Notes: a model not told the origin generated them from the sequence alone. Positions 42,430 to 51,078 are shown, numbered from the stretch's first letter. The stretch: DNA of 64,000 nucleotides from Truepera sp965215315 (GCA_965215315.1 CBDCDB010000008.1:1674001-1738000), one strand, 5' to 3'. Made by a program: numbers and translations.

Positions 42430-42807
42430 GTGTCTCCAGCAGAGGTCGTTAGAACGTTTTGGGACGAGATGAATACCAACGATTTTCGGGCTGTTGGTCG
42501 GCTACTGTCTGATGAATACGTGCTCGAGTATCCCCAATCCGGCGAAACGTTCTACGGTCTGGACAACTTCGCCCGTATCAACGAAGATTATCCGGCGAAC
42601 GGGCTGTGGCGTTTTACGGTTCACAAGCTCGTCGCTGACGGGCCGGAAGTCGTCACTGACACAAGCGTCACGGACAGTGTTGTCGAGGCCCGAGTTATTA
42701 CCTTTTCAACCGTTGAAGCTGGGCTTATTTTGTGGCAACGTGAGTTCTGGCCTGAACCTTTTGACGCTCCCGCATGGCGACGTGCTTGGACTCGAGCTAA
42801 GCCGTGA
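42430..42807 (+). CDS. SnoaL-like (NTF2-fold) protein
   Basis: A 125-residue single-domain protein with the NTF2-like fold: VVRTFWDEMNTNDFRAVGRLLSDEYVLEYP is the helix-cone start typical of SnoaL_2. Function unknown; members include ketosteroid-isomerase-like enzymes and binding proteins. GTG start, 10 bases after miaB. Its stop overlaps the next GTG start in GTGA, so the Nudix gene is translationally coupled. Confidence 0.75.
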   Translation: MSPAEVVRTFWDEMNTNDFRAVGRLLSDEYVLEYPQSGETFYGLDNFARINEDYPANGLWRFTVHKLVADGPEVVTDTSVTDSVVEARVITFSTVEAGLILWQREFWPEPFDAPAWRRAWTRAKP

Positions 42808-43259
42808 CGGAAGTAACGAGGGATTTTACCGCTACGACGTTTGTGGTCTGGCAGGGCGGCGTGCTGTTACACAAACACAAAAAACTGGAGCGCTGGTTTC
42901 CCCCCGGTGGGCACATCGAACCGAACGAACTCCCTGATGACGCCGCTGTGCGTGAGGTGTTAGAAGAGTCGGGCGTGCCAGTCGCGCTGATCGGTGAACG
43001 GGCGCTCCCGCTCGCTGAACCCCGGCAGCTTATTCGGCCTCGGGGGGTGCAGCTCGAGACCATCTCGCTAAGTAACGGCGTGCCAAATCACGAACATATC
43101 GACCTGATCTATTTTGCCAAACCGCTCCCAGACTATGGCGGCGCACTTTTAGAAGCGGACGAAACGCTCGGCTGGTACGACAAAGTGGGCTTAGGTGGGC
43201 TCGAGCTGACCGAAGAAATCCGTTACTGGACAGCGCTGGCCTTATTAGAACTAGGCTAG
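42804..43259 (+). CDS. Nudix hydrolase
   Basis: A 151-residue Nudix protein: GGHIEPNELPDDAAVREVLEESGV carries the box (GX5EX7REUXEESGU, with ES in place of EE at the usual penultimate position of the REUXEEXGU core, a common variant). WFPPGGHIE before it is typical. Probably hydrolyses a nucleoside diphosphate derivative. Converges on the LacI-type gene 24 bases away. Confidence 0.85.
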   Translation: MTEVTRDFTATTFVVWQGGVLLHKHKKLERWFPPGGHIEPNELPDDAAVREVLEESGVPVALIGERALPLAEPRQLIRPRGVQLETISLSNGVPNHEHIDLIYFAKPLPDYGGALLEADETLGWYDKVGLGGLELTEEIRYWTALALLELG

Positions 43260-43283
43260 TTTTACAGGTTTACGGCAGCCGTT

Positions 43284-44297
43284 TTACGGCTTCGGTGGCG
43301 GCCCGCAACTCCCCCGCCGAATCAGTGTTCCGCTCAAACGGAGCTGCTCAGCCGGGTGGCCGGGATTTTTGATCTCTTGCAAGACGAACCTCGCCGCCGC
43401 CGTCCCCATCGCCTCGACGGGTTGCGCAATCACATCTACCGGCGCGTCGACGACCTGCGTCCACGGGTAGTCATCAAACGTGATGAGCGAAACATCCTCT
43501 GGAATCTTGAGTCCCTGCTCTTTAAGCGCCTGAAACGCGCCGAGCGCCAGGTTGCCCGTCGTTGAAAAAAGCGCTGTCGGCGGCTCCGGCAGGTTCATAA
43601 GCGCGTTTGTCAAGCTGTAGGCGTCTTGCGGCGTCGGATGAATGACCCGCTGGTATTCGGGCGGCAGCGAGAGACCAAATTCCTGCATCACTTTCGGAAA
43701 CGCGAGCGTGCGTTCGTCGGGCAAAATCGTCTCGTGAAACGTGCCGAGCGAGGCGACGCGGGTGTGACCGAGCGATACCAGATACTCGAGTCCCGCACGA
43801 ATGCACCTCTCATTGTCGAGCATCACGTGGCTAAACGGGCTGCCCGGAAAGATATAGTCGACTTCGACAACGGCGGTGCCGCGCGCCTGCATCCGGCAGA
43901 GGTACTCCAAGTTGGGCGTCCCGTAACCCGACCGCAGGATCAGACCAGCGATGCGGAGGCCCGAAAACGCTTTAAGTTGCTCCAATTCATTGACCGCGTC
44001 GTACTCATTGTCGGCGACGAGTAGCGTGTAGCCTTCGGTTTTGAGCGCCTTGCTGATTGTCCTCGTCAAACCGGCAAAAAACGGTTCAACGAGGTTGCCG
44101 ACAATCAGGCCCACCGTTCGGCTCTGACCCCGCCGGAGCGTCGCGGCGATCTGATCGGGTTCGTAGTTGAGTTCGGCAACGGCGCGTTGAACCTTGGCGA
44201 GCGTTTCGGGTGCCAGCAGTTCAGGTGAGCGTATCGCACGTTTCGCCGTTGTAGACGAAACACCGGCGCGTTTCGCCACATCTAAGATATTGGCCAC
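43284..44297 (-). CDS. LacI-family transcriptional regulator
   Basis: A 337-residue LacI/GalR repressor: ANILDVAKRAGVSSTTAKRAIRSPELLAPETLAKVQRAVAEL (helix-turn-helix and hinge), LRRGQSRTVGLIVGNLVEPFF, and ITFDDYPWTQVVDAPVDVIAQP in the sensor domain. GTG at 44297 is preferred over an upstream frame end at 44366: TATAGT (44309-44304) lies 6 bases before it, a leaderless arrangement, and the domain begins right there. It is divergent from the polyol transporter genes and probably represses them via the operator at 44397-44414. Confidence 0.92.
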   Translation of the reverse strand: MANILDVAKRAGVSSTTAKRAIRSPELLAPETLAKVQRAVAELNYEPDQIAATLRRGQSRTVGLIVGNLVEPFFAGLTRTISKALKTEGYTLLVADNEYDAVNELEQLKAFSGLRIAGLILRSGYGTPNLEYLCRMQARGTAVVEVDYIFPGSPFSHVMLDNERCIRAGLEYLVSLGHTRVASLGTFHETILPDERTLAFPKVMQEFGLSLPPEYQRVIHPTPQDAYSLTNALMNLPEPPTALFSTTGNLALGAFQALKEQGLKIPEDVSLITFDDYPWTQVVDAPVDVIAQPVEAMGTAAARFVLQEIKNPGHPAEQLRLSGTLIRRGSCGPPPKP

Positions 44298-44340
44298 GAG
44301 GCCACTATAGCAAAAAGAGAAAAAAATACCAGACCGAGAC

Positions 44341-44362
44341 GTATAAATACAAAACTTTATAC
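44341..44362. repeat. inverted repeat between the divergent regulator and transporter genes
   Basis: GTATAAA and TTTATAC, a perfect 7-bp pair with 8 bases between. It is just upstream of the -35 of the transporter promoter; possible regulator site. Confidence 0.5.
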
Positions 44363-44366
44363 CCAC

Positions 44367-44395
44367 TTGACAAGCCTATAGCCGCTGGTTTATCT
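44367..44395 (+). promoter_or_regulatory. promoter of the second polyol transporter operon
   Basis: TTGACA (44367-44372), a perfect -35, 17 bases, then TTATCT (44390-44395). The start near 44402 would be inside the operator that follows. Confidence 0.7.
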
Positions 44396-44396
44396 T

Positions 44397-44414
44397 GATG
44401 GTCACGAGACCATC
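44397..44414. promoter_or_regulatory. LacI-type operator
   Basis: GATGGTC-ACGA-GACCATC, perfect 7-bp arms around a central CG, placed over the predicted transcription start. GGTC-GCAA-GACC about 70 bases further down could be a second, weaker site. Confidence 0.6.
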
Positions 44415-44563
44415 GTAGAAAAGCGGACGCTGATAGTTTATGCTGTTAGACGTGCGTACATCGGAAGGAGGGCGGTCGCAAGACCACGCTACATTCAGGT
44501 CGTCATACTTAATCAGTTTTACGCCCAGCTACGTCAACTCACGCTTGCCCCCAGGAGATAGAC

Positions 44564-45877
44564 ATGAATAAACTCGCTTTAGGAACAGCTGCGCTGCTTT
44601 TAGCCGCCGCAGCTTCGGCCCAGACGACCCTGACGGTTGCCTCGGTCAACAACCCCGACATGGTGACGATGCAAGAGCTGTCGACCACCTTTGAAGAGCA
44701 AAACCCCGACATCACGCTCGAGTGGCTCTTTTTAGATGAAGGCACCCTCCGCAGCCGCCTCACCACTGACGTCGCTACCGGTTCGGGTTCGTTCGATGTG
44801 GTAACTGTGGGCGCGTACGAAACCCCACTGTGGGCCGCGAACGACTGGATCGTTTCGGTCGATTCACTTGCTGAACAGTTCCCCGAGCCGTTTGCCGACT
44901 ATAGTTTAGACGACCTGCTCCCCGCTGTCACCGCACAGCTCAGCTACGAAGACCAACTCTACGCGGTGCCTTTCTACGGCGAGTCGAGCTTTACGATGTA
45001 CAACAAACGCTTGTTTGATGAGGCTGGCCTGACTATGCCCGAGCAACCTACCTGGGAGCAAATCCGCGAATTTGCCTGTACGCTGCACGACCCCGCGAAT
45101 GGTGTGTCAGGTATCGTCTTACGTGGCAAACCCGGTTGGGGCGACAATATGGCCCCGCTGACAACCATTGTCAACACCTATGGCGGGCAGTGGTTCGACG
45201 CTGAAGGACATCCACAACTCGACTCGCAGGTTTGGGCCGACGCCGTCACCCTCTATGCAGAGATGGCTAACGAGTGCGGCGCACCTGGCATCACCGGTAA
45301 CAGCTTTCCCGAAGCGCTGCAGCTCATGTCTCAGGGTCAGGCTGCGATCTGGGTTGACGCTACCGTAGCAGCAGGCTTTCTAGCCGGTACTGACGCCGGG
45401 CCCGACCTCGACTACGCACTCGCCCCAGTTGGTTCGCTCGACAAGGGTAACGCGTGGCTCTGGTCTTGGAACTTAGGCGTCCCCAGCTCGAGCCAAAACC
45501 AAGAAGCTGCCGCCAAATTTGTAGCTTGGGCAACCTCGCAGGAGTATATCAACCTCGTCGCCGAGAACAAAGGCTGGGCTGCTGTGCCGCCCGGTACCCG
45601 TACCTCGACCTATGAGAACCAAGAATACCTAGATGCTGCACCGTTTGCGCCTTTAGTGCTGCAGTCTATCGAAAACGCTGACCCGACCGACGCACACGCT
45701 GAACCCATTATTGCCCCCGGCGTACAGTTCGTGCAGATTCCCGAGTTCCAGGGGATTGGTAACGACGTCGGGCAAATCTTTGCAGAAATCCTTTCAGGCG
45801 GTACAGATATAGACACGGGTCTTGCCCGCGCTCAGGACATCGCTGACAACGCGATGATCGACGCCGGTTACTACTGA
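44564..45877 (+). CDS. polyol-binding protein, CUT1 (SmoE-like)
   Basis: A 437-residue extracellular binding protein. Signal peptide MNKLALGTAALLLAAAASA, then QTTLTVASVNNPDMVTMQELS. Segments such as FDVVTVGAYETPLWAANDWI, LYAVPFYGESSFTMYNKRLFDEAGL and GKPGWGDNMAPLTTIVNTYGGQWF are close to sorbitol/mannitol-binding proteins of the SmoE type, which fits the dehydrogenase at the end of the operon. ATG follows CAGGAG by 8 bases. A terminator-like hairpin after it separates it from the permeases. Confidence 0.9.
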   Translation: MNKLALGTAALLLAAAASAQTTLTVASVNNPDMVTMQELSTTFEEQNPDITLEWLFLDEGTLRSRLTTDVATGSGSFDVVTVGAYETPLWAANDWIVSVDSLAEQFPEPFADYSLDDLLPAVTAQLSYEDQLYAVPFYGESSFTMYNKRLFDEAGLTMPEQPTWEQIREFACTLHDPANGVSGIVLRGKPGWGDNMAPLTTIVNTYGGQWFDAEGHPQLDSQVWADAVTLYAEMANECGAPGITGNSFPEALQLMSQGQAAIWVDATVAAGFLAGTDAGPDLDYALAPVGSLDKGNAWLWSWNLGVPSSSQNQEAAAKFVAWATSQEYINLVAENKGWAAVPPGTRTSTYENQEYLDAAPFAPLVLQSIENADPTDAHAEPIIAPGVQFVQIPEFQGIGNDVGQIFAEILSGGTDIDTGLARAQDIADNAMIDAGYY

Positions 45878-45907
45878 GCTAGGTAGGAGTCCACACGTAT
45901 AAACAGA

Positions 45908-45938
45908 AAAGGTGGGGTTCTCGAAACCCCGCCTTTTT
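45908..45938 (+). terminator. terminator-like hairpin between binding protein and permeases
   Basis: AAGGTGGGGTT-CTCGA-AACCCCGCCTT, 11-bp stem (one G-T pair) followed by five T. Within an operon it should act as a partial terminator so that more binding protein than permease is made. Confidence 0.8.
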
Positions 45939-46099
45939 AGGTTTCTCTGTAGGTTTAGGTTCCTTCAAGCCGTTCCTAAGGAAACTAAAGCTCGAGTAGC
46001 GTGAAAAAGAGAGACCTGCTATATTTACACTGACACCCTGCTTCACGCTGTTTGTTTTATTTATAGATTGTCAAAACCCCTTAGCTCGAGGAGGCAGCT

Positions 46100-47038
46100 A
46101 TGGCAAGTCAAGCCATGACCCCCGATGAACCCACCGTAAGCTCAAAGCCGCAGAACGGCGAACGGCGCAAGTACTTATCTGCGCCCGGACTTATATTTCT
46201 TATTATCGTTACCCAGGTTCCCTTTGTGTTTGCGATCTGGTTTTCATTTACCAACTGGAACTTGCTCCGCCCAGACTCAACCGGTTTTATCGGCCTGGAC
46301 CGGTTGTGGCGCAACTATTCGCGCATTCTGACCAGTCCGGACTTCGTTACCGTCATCCTTACGACCGTCATCTTAACGGTCTCAGTTGTTGTTATCACGT
46401 TTCTCGGTGGCTTGGGGCTGGCACTGCTCTTAAACCGCCCGTTTCCAGGGCGCGCTTTTGCCCGGACGCTGCTCATCTCGCCGTTTCTGATGATGCCGGT
46501 TGCCGCTGCAGTGCTCTGGAAGAACATTTTGCTAGACCCTTCGTTCGGCTTTTTTTCGTACTATCTGCGTTTTTTTGGCATTCGCAATTTTTACGCGCTC
46601 GAGGCGTTTCCCCTACCGACCGTGATCGCGATTATCTCGTGGCAGTGGATACCTTTTGTGATGCTGATTTTGCTCGCCGGACTCCAGTCGTTGCCGGACT
46701 CGACGACGGAAGCCGCTAGGATCGACGGTGCGAGCGGTTTCGCGATGTTTCGTCACATCATCATCCCGCACCTGCGGCAGTTTATCGAGATTGCGCTCCT
46801 CTTGGAGACGATTTTTATCTTGAGCGAGTTCGGGACGATTTTTGTTACGACCGCCGGTGGGCCGGGCATCCAGACGACCAATTTGCCGTATCAGATTTTT
46901 TTGGAGGCGTTCTCGAGGCAAAACGTCGGACGCGCGAGCGCTTACGGGATTTTCGCCGTGATTTTAGCGAACATCGTCATCGTCCTCTTTTTGCGCGTCT
47001 TGCGAAACAATGCCAACTCAGGTGAGGTGAACTTATGA
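46100..47038 (+). CDS. polyol ABC transporter permease, CUT1 (SmoF/MalF-like)
   Basis: A 312-residue membrane permease with six helices. N-terminal APGLIFLIIVTQVPFVFAIWFSF, EAA loop DSTTEAARIDGASGFAMFRHIIIPHL and TTAGGPGIQTTNLPYQIFLEAF are the MalF-like features of polyol transporters. ATG follows GAGGAGG by 6 bases. Overlaps the next permease by 4 bases. Confidence 0.9.
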   Translation: MASQAMTPDEPTVSSKPQNGERRKYLSAPGLIFLIIVTQVPFVFAIWFSFTNWNLLRPDSTGFIGLDRLWRNYSRILTSPDFVTVILTTVILTVSVVVITFLGGLGLALLLNRPFPGRAFARTLLISPFLMMPVAAAVLWKNILLDPSFGFFSYYLRFFGIRNFYALEAFPLPTVIAIISWQWIPFVMLILLAGLQSLPDSTTEAARIDGASGFAMFRHIIIPHLRQFIEIALLLETIFILSEFGTIFVTTAGGPGIQTTNLPYQIFLEAFSRQNVGRASAYGIFAVILANIVIVLFLRVLRNNANSGEVNL

Positions 47039-47865
47039 AACCTGGAAATTCAAAACTTGGTGGGACGCTTCTTTCGATCTTTACGATCCTGCTCGCTATT
47101 GCGATGTTCTTCCCCATCTTATGGATGGTGATGACCTCGTTTAAGACCGAGCAGATGGCAATTACCTTTCCGCCCCAGTTTATCTTTGAACCGACGCTTG
47201 AAAATTGGCGAACGGCACTCTTTAACTCGCCCTTTTTAGAATACCTGCAAAACACCGTCATCATCACCTTCTTTGCCATCTTGCTGTCGCTTATCCTGGG
47301 TGTACCGACCGCTTACGCGATGGCGTTTTACCAGACCAAGCGCACCGACGCCTCACTCCTGTGGATGATGTCCACACGGATGTTGCCACCTGCCGGGGTC
47401 ATCGTACCCTTGTACGTGTTGTTCTTGAACCTTGGGCTGTTGGATACACACCTGGGCCTGATTATCCTCTACGCCGGGATGAACTTTCCGCTGGTGGTGT
47501 GGATGATGCGCTCGTTTATGCTCGAGGTTCCCTATGAGGTGGTTGAAGCTGCGCGGTTGGACGGCGCGAACTTGTGGCAGGAATTTATGCGCGTGATTAT
47601 GCCGCTGCTGATCCCCGGCTTGGCCGCAACCTCACTTTTAGCGATGATTTTTACCTGGAACGAGTTTTTCCTAGCCGTTAACCTGACCTCGCGCGACGCT
47701 TCACCCTTGTCCGTTTACGTCTCGACCTTTAAGGCGGCGCAGGGCGACCTCTTTATCGCCAAGATGTCAGCGGCAGCTACCGCAGCGGTCGTCCCCGTTT
47801 TACTTGCCGGTTGGATCGCGCAGCGGCAGCTTGTGACCGGTCTAACGATGGGCGCGATCAAGTGA
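47035..47865 (+). CDS. polyol ABC transporter permease, CUT1 (SmoG/MalG-like)
   Basis: A 276-residue permease. AIAMFFPILWMVMTSFKTE at the N-terminus, STRMLPPAGVIVPLYVLFLNLGLLDTHLGL, EAA loop VVEAARLDGANLWQEFMRVIMP and the C-terminal RQLVTGLTMGAIK mark a MalG-type subunit. ATGA overlap with the upstream permease. Operon lacks an ATPase gene. Confidence 0.9.
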   Translation: MKPGNSKLGGTLLSIFTILLAIAMFFPILWMVMTSFKTEQMAITFPPQFIFEPTLENWRTALFNSPFLEYLQNTVIITFFAILLSLILGVPTAYAMAFYQTKRTDASLLWMMSTRMLPPAGVIVPLYVLFLNLGLLDTHLGLIILYAGMNFPLVVWMMRSFMLEVPYEVVEAARLDGANLWQEFMRVIMPLLIPGLAATSLLAMIFTWNEFFLAVNLTSRDASPLSVYVSTFKAAQGDLFIAKMSAAATAAVVPVLLAGWIAQRQLVTGLTMGAIK

Positions 47866-47872
47866 GGGACAG

Positions 47873-48886
47873 ATGATTGCGGCGCAGATTCGCTCACCGC
47901 TCGAGTCCGACCTGTTAGAAACTGCCGAACCCTACGTCGGCCCCCGCGACGTGCTGATCGAAGTTCAAAACGCCGGGATTTGTGGTACCGACCTGCATAT
48001 CTGGCACGGTTCTTACGCGCTTGCGGCTTACCCGGTAGTACCGGGACACGAGTTCAGCGGCGTCATCGCCGCTGTCGGCGAACAGGCGCAGAACTTCGCG
48101 GTCGGAGAGCGCGTCACCGCCGACCCGAACCTACCCTGCTACAGCTGCGTGTTTTGTCAGCAGCGGCAGTTTAATCAGTGCCTCAACTTGGAAGTCGTCG
48201 GCGTTACCCGGAGCGGCGCGTTCTCACGCTACGTTTCCGTTCCCGAAAGCGCGGTTTACGGCATCGGCGAAATGCCGTTTTCCGAAGCGGCGCTGCTCGA
48301 GCCGCTCGCCTGCGTTGTTTGGGGACTGAAACAAGTCCAACTCCAAGCCGGTGACACCATGCTCATCTTCGGGGCTGGCCCGATGGGGATGCTGATGCTG
48401 CAAGCGGTGCTACGCGCCGGAGCCGCGTCAGTCGTGATCGTTGACAAAGAACCGTGGCGGCTTAAGCTCGCCGCGCAGCTCGGCGCAACGACGGTTGAAG
48501 CCGACGCGCTTACACCCGAAGCCCTCAAAGACGTTGCCCCCTACGGTTTTGACGTGGTAGCCGACGCTACCGGCGTTCCGCAGGTCATTGGGGGAACGTT
48601 CGACTACGTGAAGCCGGGAGGCAAGGTCTGGGTTTTCGGCGTCGCTGCTGGAGACGCAACGGTTCCGTTTTCGCCCTATGAAGTCTTCCGTAAAGACCTC
48701 AAAATCATCGGCTCATTCGCACTCAACAAGACCTTTCATGAGGCGATTTCACTCGTGCGCGGGGGTGCGCTCAAATTGGCACCGCTTATCTCACACACGC
48801 TGCCTATCCGCGACTTCGAGCAGGGCTTACAACTTGCTGAACGCGACCCCAAACGGTTAAAGGTGCAGTTTGCTTTTAGTGAGTAA
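47873..48886 (+). CDS. zinc-dependent polyol dehydrogenase (sorbitol dehydrogenase-like)
   Basis: A 337-residue NAD-dependent dehydrogenase. Catalytic zinc: Cys in GICGTDLHIWHG, His-Glu in PGHEFSG. Structural zinc: PCYSCVFCQQRQFNQC. Rossmann motif FGAGPMGMLMLQA. Likely oxidises the imported polyol (sorbitol, mannitol, arabitol or xylitol) to the ketose; the context makes this the first catabolic step. Last gene of the operon before a strong terminator. Confidence 0.87.
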   Translation: MIAAQIRSPLESDLLETAEPYVGPRDVLIEVQNAGICGTDLHIWHGSYALAAYPVVPGHEFSGVIAAVGEQAQNFAVGERVTADPNLPCYSCVFCQQRQFNQCLNLEVVGVTRSGAFSRYVSVPESAVYGIGEMPFSEAALLEPLACVVWGLKQVQLQAGDTMLIFGAGPMGMLMLQAVLRAGAASVVIVDKEPWRLKLAAQLGATTVEADALTPEALKDVAPYGFDVVADATGVPQVIGGTFDYVKPGGKVWVFGVAAGDATVPFSPYEVFRKDLKIIGSFALNKTFHEAISLVRGGALKLAPLISHTLPIRDFEQGLQLAERDPKRLKVQFAFSE

Positions 48887-48914
48887 TGCGTAGCGTTCAA
48901 TCATTTGACCGCTA

Positions 48915-48947
48915 AGAGGCGCAGGTCGGTAACCCGCGCCTCTTTTT
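48915..48947 (+). terminator. intrinsic terminator of the polyol operon
   Basis: AGAGGCGC and GCGCCTCT, 8-bp stem with a 13-base loop, followed by five T. Confidence 0.9.
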
Positions 48948-49143
48948 GTGGCAGGTAGAGAGACGCTACGAGGTGAGCGTCAGCTGGATCAATATGGTAC
49001 TTGCGGCGGTGAACGGGGTTCTACAGGGACGTCAGCTTACGGTTCAACAGCCGACACATGTGTTTGAAAAGATAGTCAAGTTTGGGATACGGTGAGTAAG
49101 CGTGTTTAGGTTTCTCGAGCCCACACTTCTCCTACAAACAAAG

Positions 49144-49170
49144 AAAAAAGCTGCCCTTTCAAGCAGCTTT
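49144..49170 (-). terminator. intrinsic terminator of the barrel-like gene
   Basis: On the reverse strand AAAGCTGC-TTGAAAGG-GCAGCTTT with a T-run after it, right behind the gene at 49188-49715. The 200 bases before it (48948-49143) show nothing else. Confidence 0.85.
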
Positions 49171-49187
49171 GAGAAAATTTATTTTAG

Positions 49188-49715
49188 CTAGAGATTGAAG
49201 TTAACGCCGAATTTGGCGCGAAACGATCCACCGACTTCGGTGAAATCTCGCTTCACGATGGCCCCCGGTTGAATCTCACCGAAGAAAGCAAAACGTCCGA
49301 GCAGCGCTTCTGCACCGACAACCGCGTGAAAACCATAGTCATACGCGTCTCTAAGTTCGTTGGCATTTTTGCCGTAGTAGCCGTCTACTCCAGCACCCAC
49401 GTAGAGCGCATTGTTCGTCGGCGCACCGACAATCGCGTCTCCACCTGAGGTGAGACGGTCAACGTTTAGAAAAAAGTTTGTGAACGCGTCTAGGCTGGCC
49501 ATGTTGGGTTGCAAGTTAGTGAGGTTGCCCTCGGCGCTCACACGCACCTCGAACTCAGGGGTCAGGTTGACGCCTAACTGCGCACCAAGCTTCCATTTCG
49601 TGCTCTTGTTGACGATAGGCGTTCCGCCGGTAACACCCACGTAAACGGTTTGGGCAAAGGCGCTCGGAATGGCTAGGATGAACAGGATCAATAGGGTTTT
49701 CGTAAATGTGTTCAT
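49188..49715 (-). CDS. secreted small beta-barrel-like protein
   Basis: A 175-residue exported protein: signal peptide MNTFTKTLLILFILAIPSAFA, then alternating polar/hydrophobic strands rich in glycine (VYVGVTGGTPIV, LGAQLGVNLTPEFEVRVSAEG, ALYVGAGVDGYYG, FAFFGEIQPGAI) and a C-terminal FRAKFGVNFNL ending in a hydrophobic residue. That layout is typical of small outer-membrane barrels, but the exact family is not identified. It fits a cell envelope with an outer membrane, as Deinococcus-type bacteria have. Confidence 0.7.
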   Translation of the reverse strand: MNTFTKTLLILFILAIPSAFAQTVYVGVTGGTPIVNKSTKWKLGAQLGVNLTPEFEVRVSAEGNLTNLQPNMASLDAFTNFFLNVDRLTSGGDAIVGAPTNNALYVGAGVDGYYGKNANELRDAYDYGFHAVVGAEALLGRFAFFGEIQPGAIVKRDFTEVGGSFRAKFGVNFNL

Positions 49716-49811
49716 AGGCGTGAGTGTAAAGGGCCAGCCTTAAGCGAACCTTAACGAAAGTCACAAGTTAGCGCAGGAGGCCGTAACGCTTCCCCTGCTC
49801 GCCCAAACACC

Positions 49812-49840
49812 TTGCCCTGTCACGCCTCTTCCTGTATACT
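49812..49840 (+). promoter_or_regulatory. promoter of the tRNA-Pro gene
   Basis: TTGCCC (49812-49817), 17 bases, TATACT (49835-49840); the tRNA begins 18 bases later. Confidence 0.65.
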
Positions 49841-49857
49841 CGGGAGCGCTGAGGTCA

Positions 49858-49934
49858 CGGGGCGTGGCGCAGTCTGGTAGCGCACCTGGTTTGGGACCAG
49901 GGGGTCGTTGGTTCGAATCCAGCCGCCCCGACCA
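49858..49934 (+). tRNA. tRNA-Pro (anticodon TGG)
   Basis: Acceptor CGGGGCG/CGCCCCG, anticodon stem CCTGG/CCAGG around TTTGGGA (anticodon TGG), T loop GGTTCGAATCC, encoded CCA. The starting CGGGG is typical of proline tRNAs. Confidence 0.96.
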
Positions 49935-50009
49935 AAAGATTATAGGTATCATCTATAACGCAGCGTGCACGATACTTATAACGAAAGTTAGGGATGATAC
50001 CCCTAAGTC

Positions 50010-50085
<76 letters not shown>

Positions 50086-50204
50086 TTAAATCTTTCGTTT
50101 ATGGTTTTTGTTATAGACAGTATTTTGTAAGATTTTCGAGCGTTGCATAAGCAAAGGATTTCAGCGGTCTCGGGTAGCGTTGGTTAGTCAATGTTACCGT
50201 TCTT

Positions 50205-50278
50205 GCACCAGTAGCTCAGCCGGATAGAGCAGCCGCCTTCTAAGCGGTAGGCCGAGGGTTCGAGTCCTTCCTGGTGCA
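50205..50278 (+). tRNA. tRNA-Arg (anticodon TCT)
   Basis: Acceptor GCACCAG/CTGGTGC, anticodon stem GCCGC/GCGGT around CTTCTAA (anticodon TCT). No CCA is encoded: the discriminator A is followed by TTTT. The 100 bases on either side show no gene. Confidence 0.95.
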
Positions 50279-50417
50279 TTTTCATCTTCCTGACGGTCAA
50301 ACTACAATCTGCGCCCAGCCCCATTGTCGGGTTTGTATGGTCGTCATGTGCCAAAAATGATTCTGCTTGCACAAAAGCTAAAATGGTGGGTGCAAACCTT
50401 AAGGGAAGACGCTTTGG

Positions 50418-51062
50418 TCAGAGGTCTAACGGGTCTGGCTGTACCCCGGTGTCAGCAAAAGTCTGAATCTGTTTAAGACGTAAGACAACCTCCGCTCGAG
50501 CTGATTCGATAAGATCAGCGGCGATAAGAAGCGCGTTGTTGTGCCGCCCGTAAGCGTCGAACCCAGCGGCGGCTAAAGGCGTACCGTGTTCGAACAGAGC
50601 CAGCGCACCCTCCAAAGGCAGCTCATAAAGCACCTCGACCTCTTCACGGTTCAGCCGGTAGCTTTCCAGCGGCGCGCCTCGGACGAGCAGGTACGTCTCT
50701 TGCAGTTCATGATCAGACACACCCGGATACTTGCGGCGTGCGTGCGTCGTGCCCAGATAGATAAGCTCGTGCAGGGAAACTTCAAAGCCGAGCTCTTCGC
50801 GGGTCTCACGGAGAACGTCCGGGAGCGTCTCCCCTGCGCCGAAGTGTCCACCGACGGCGACGTCGAGCTTACCGGGCTCGAGGTCTTTATCCGGCGCACG
50901 CCGCTGCAGCAGTACGCTGTATCTATCTTTAATGTGCCCATCTTTAAGCAGCCACAGATGAAACGTGCGGTGCAGATTGCCGTCGCGGTGAACGGCGTCT
51001 CGAGCCTTTATCTCTCCGGTAGGTAGTCCTGCGGCATTCAGCACGTCTAAACGCTCGTTCAC
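50418..51062 (-). CDS. Nudix hydrolase, isopentenyl-diphosphate-isomerase-like
   Basis: A 214-residue protein of the YfcD/isopentenyl diphosphate isomerase-like Nudix group. ERLDVLNAAGLPTGEIKARDAVHRDGNLHRTFHLWLL at the start, then GGHFGAGETLPDVLRETREELGF (Nudix box). GTG at 51062 lies 6 bases after TATAGT, a leaderless layout; the frame is open 150 bases further up but codes for junk. Divergent from a lipoprotein gene whose -10 overlaps its own. Substrate unknown. Confidence 0.85.
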   Translation of the reverse strand: MNERLDVLNAAGLPTGEIKARDAVHRDGNLHRTFHLWLLKDGHIKDRYSVLLQRRAPDKDLEPGKLDVAVGGHFGAGETLPDVLRETREELGFEVSLHELIYLGTTHARRKYPGVSDHELQETYLLVRGAPLESYRLNREEVEVLYELPLEGALALFEHGTPLAAAGFDAYGRHNNALLIAADLIESARAEVVLRLKQIQTFADTGVQPDPLDL

Positions 51063-51067
51063 AGGGG

Positions 51068-51074
51068 TACTATA
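51068..51074. promoter_or_regulatory. overlapping divergent -10 elements
   Basis: TACTATA. Read right it gives TACTAT, 5 bases before the GTG at 51079. Read left it gives TATAGT, 6 bases before the GTG at 51062. One 7-base core seems to serve two leaderless genes. Confidence 0.6.
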
Positions 51075-51078
51075 CCGT

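Noticed and set aside
49941..50009. AGGTATCATCTATAA between the tRNA genes as another copy of the 66-bp repeat
   Set aside because: Only about 15 bases match and the rest of the unit is absent.
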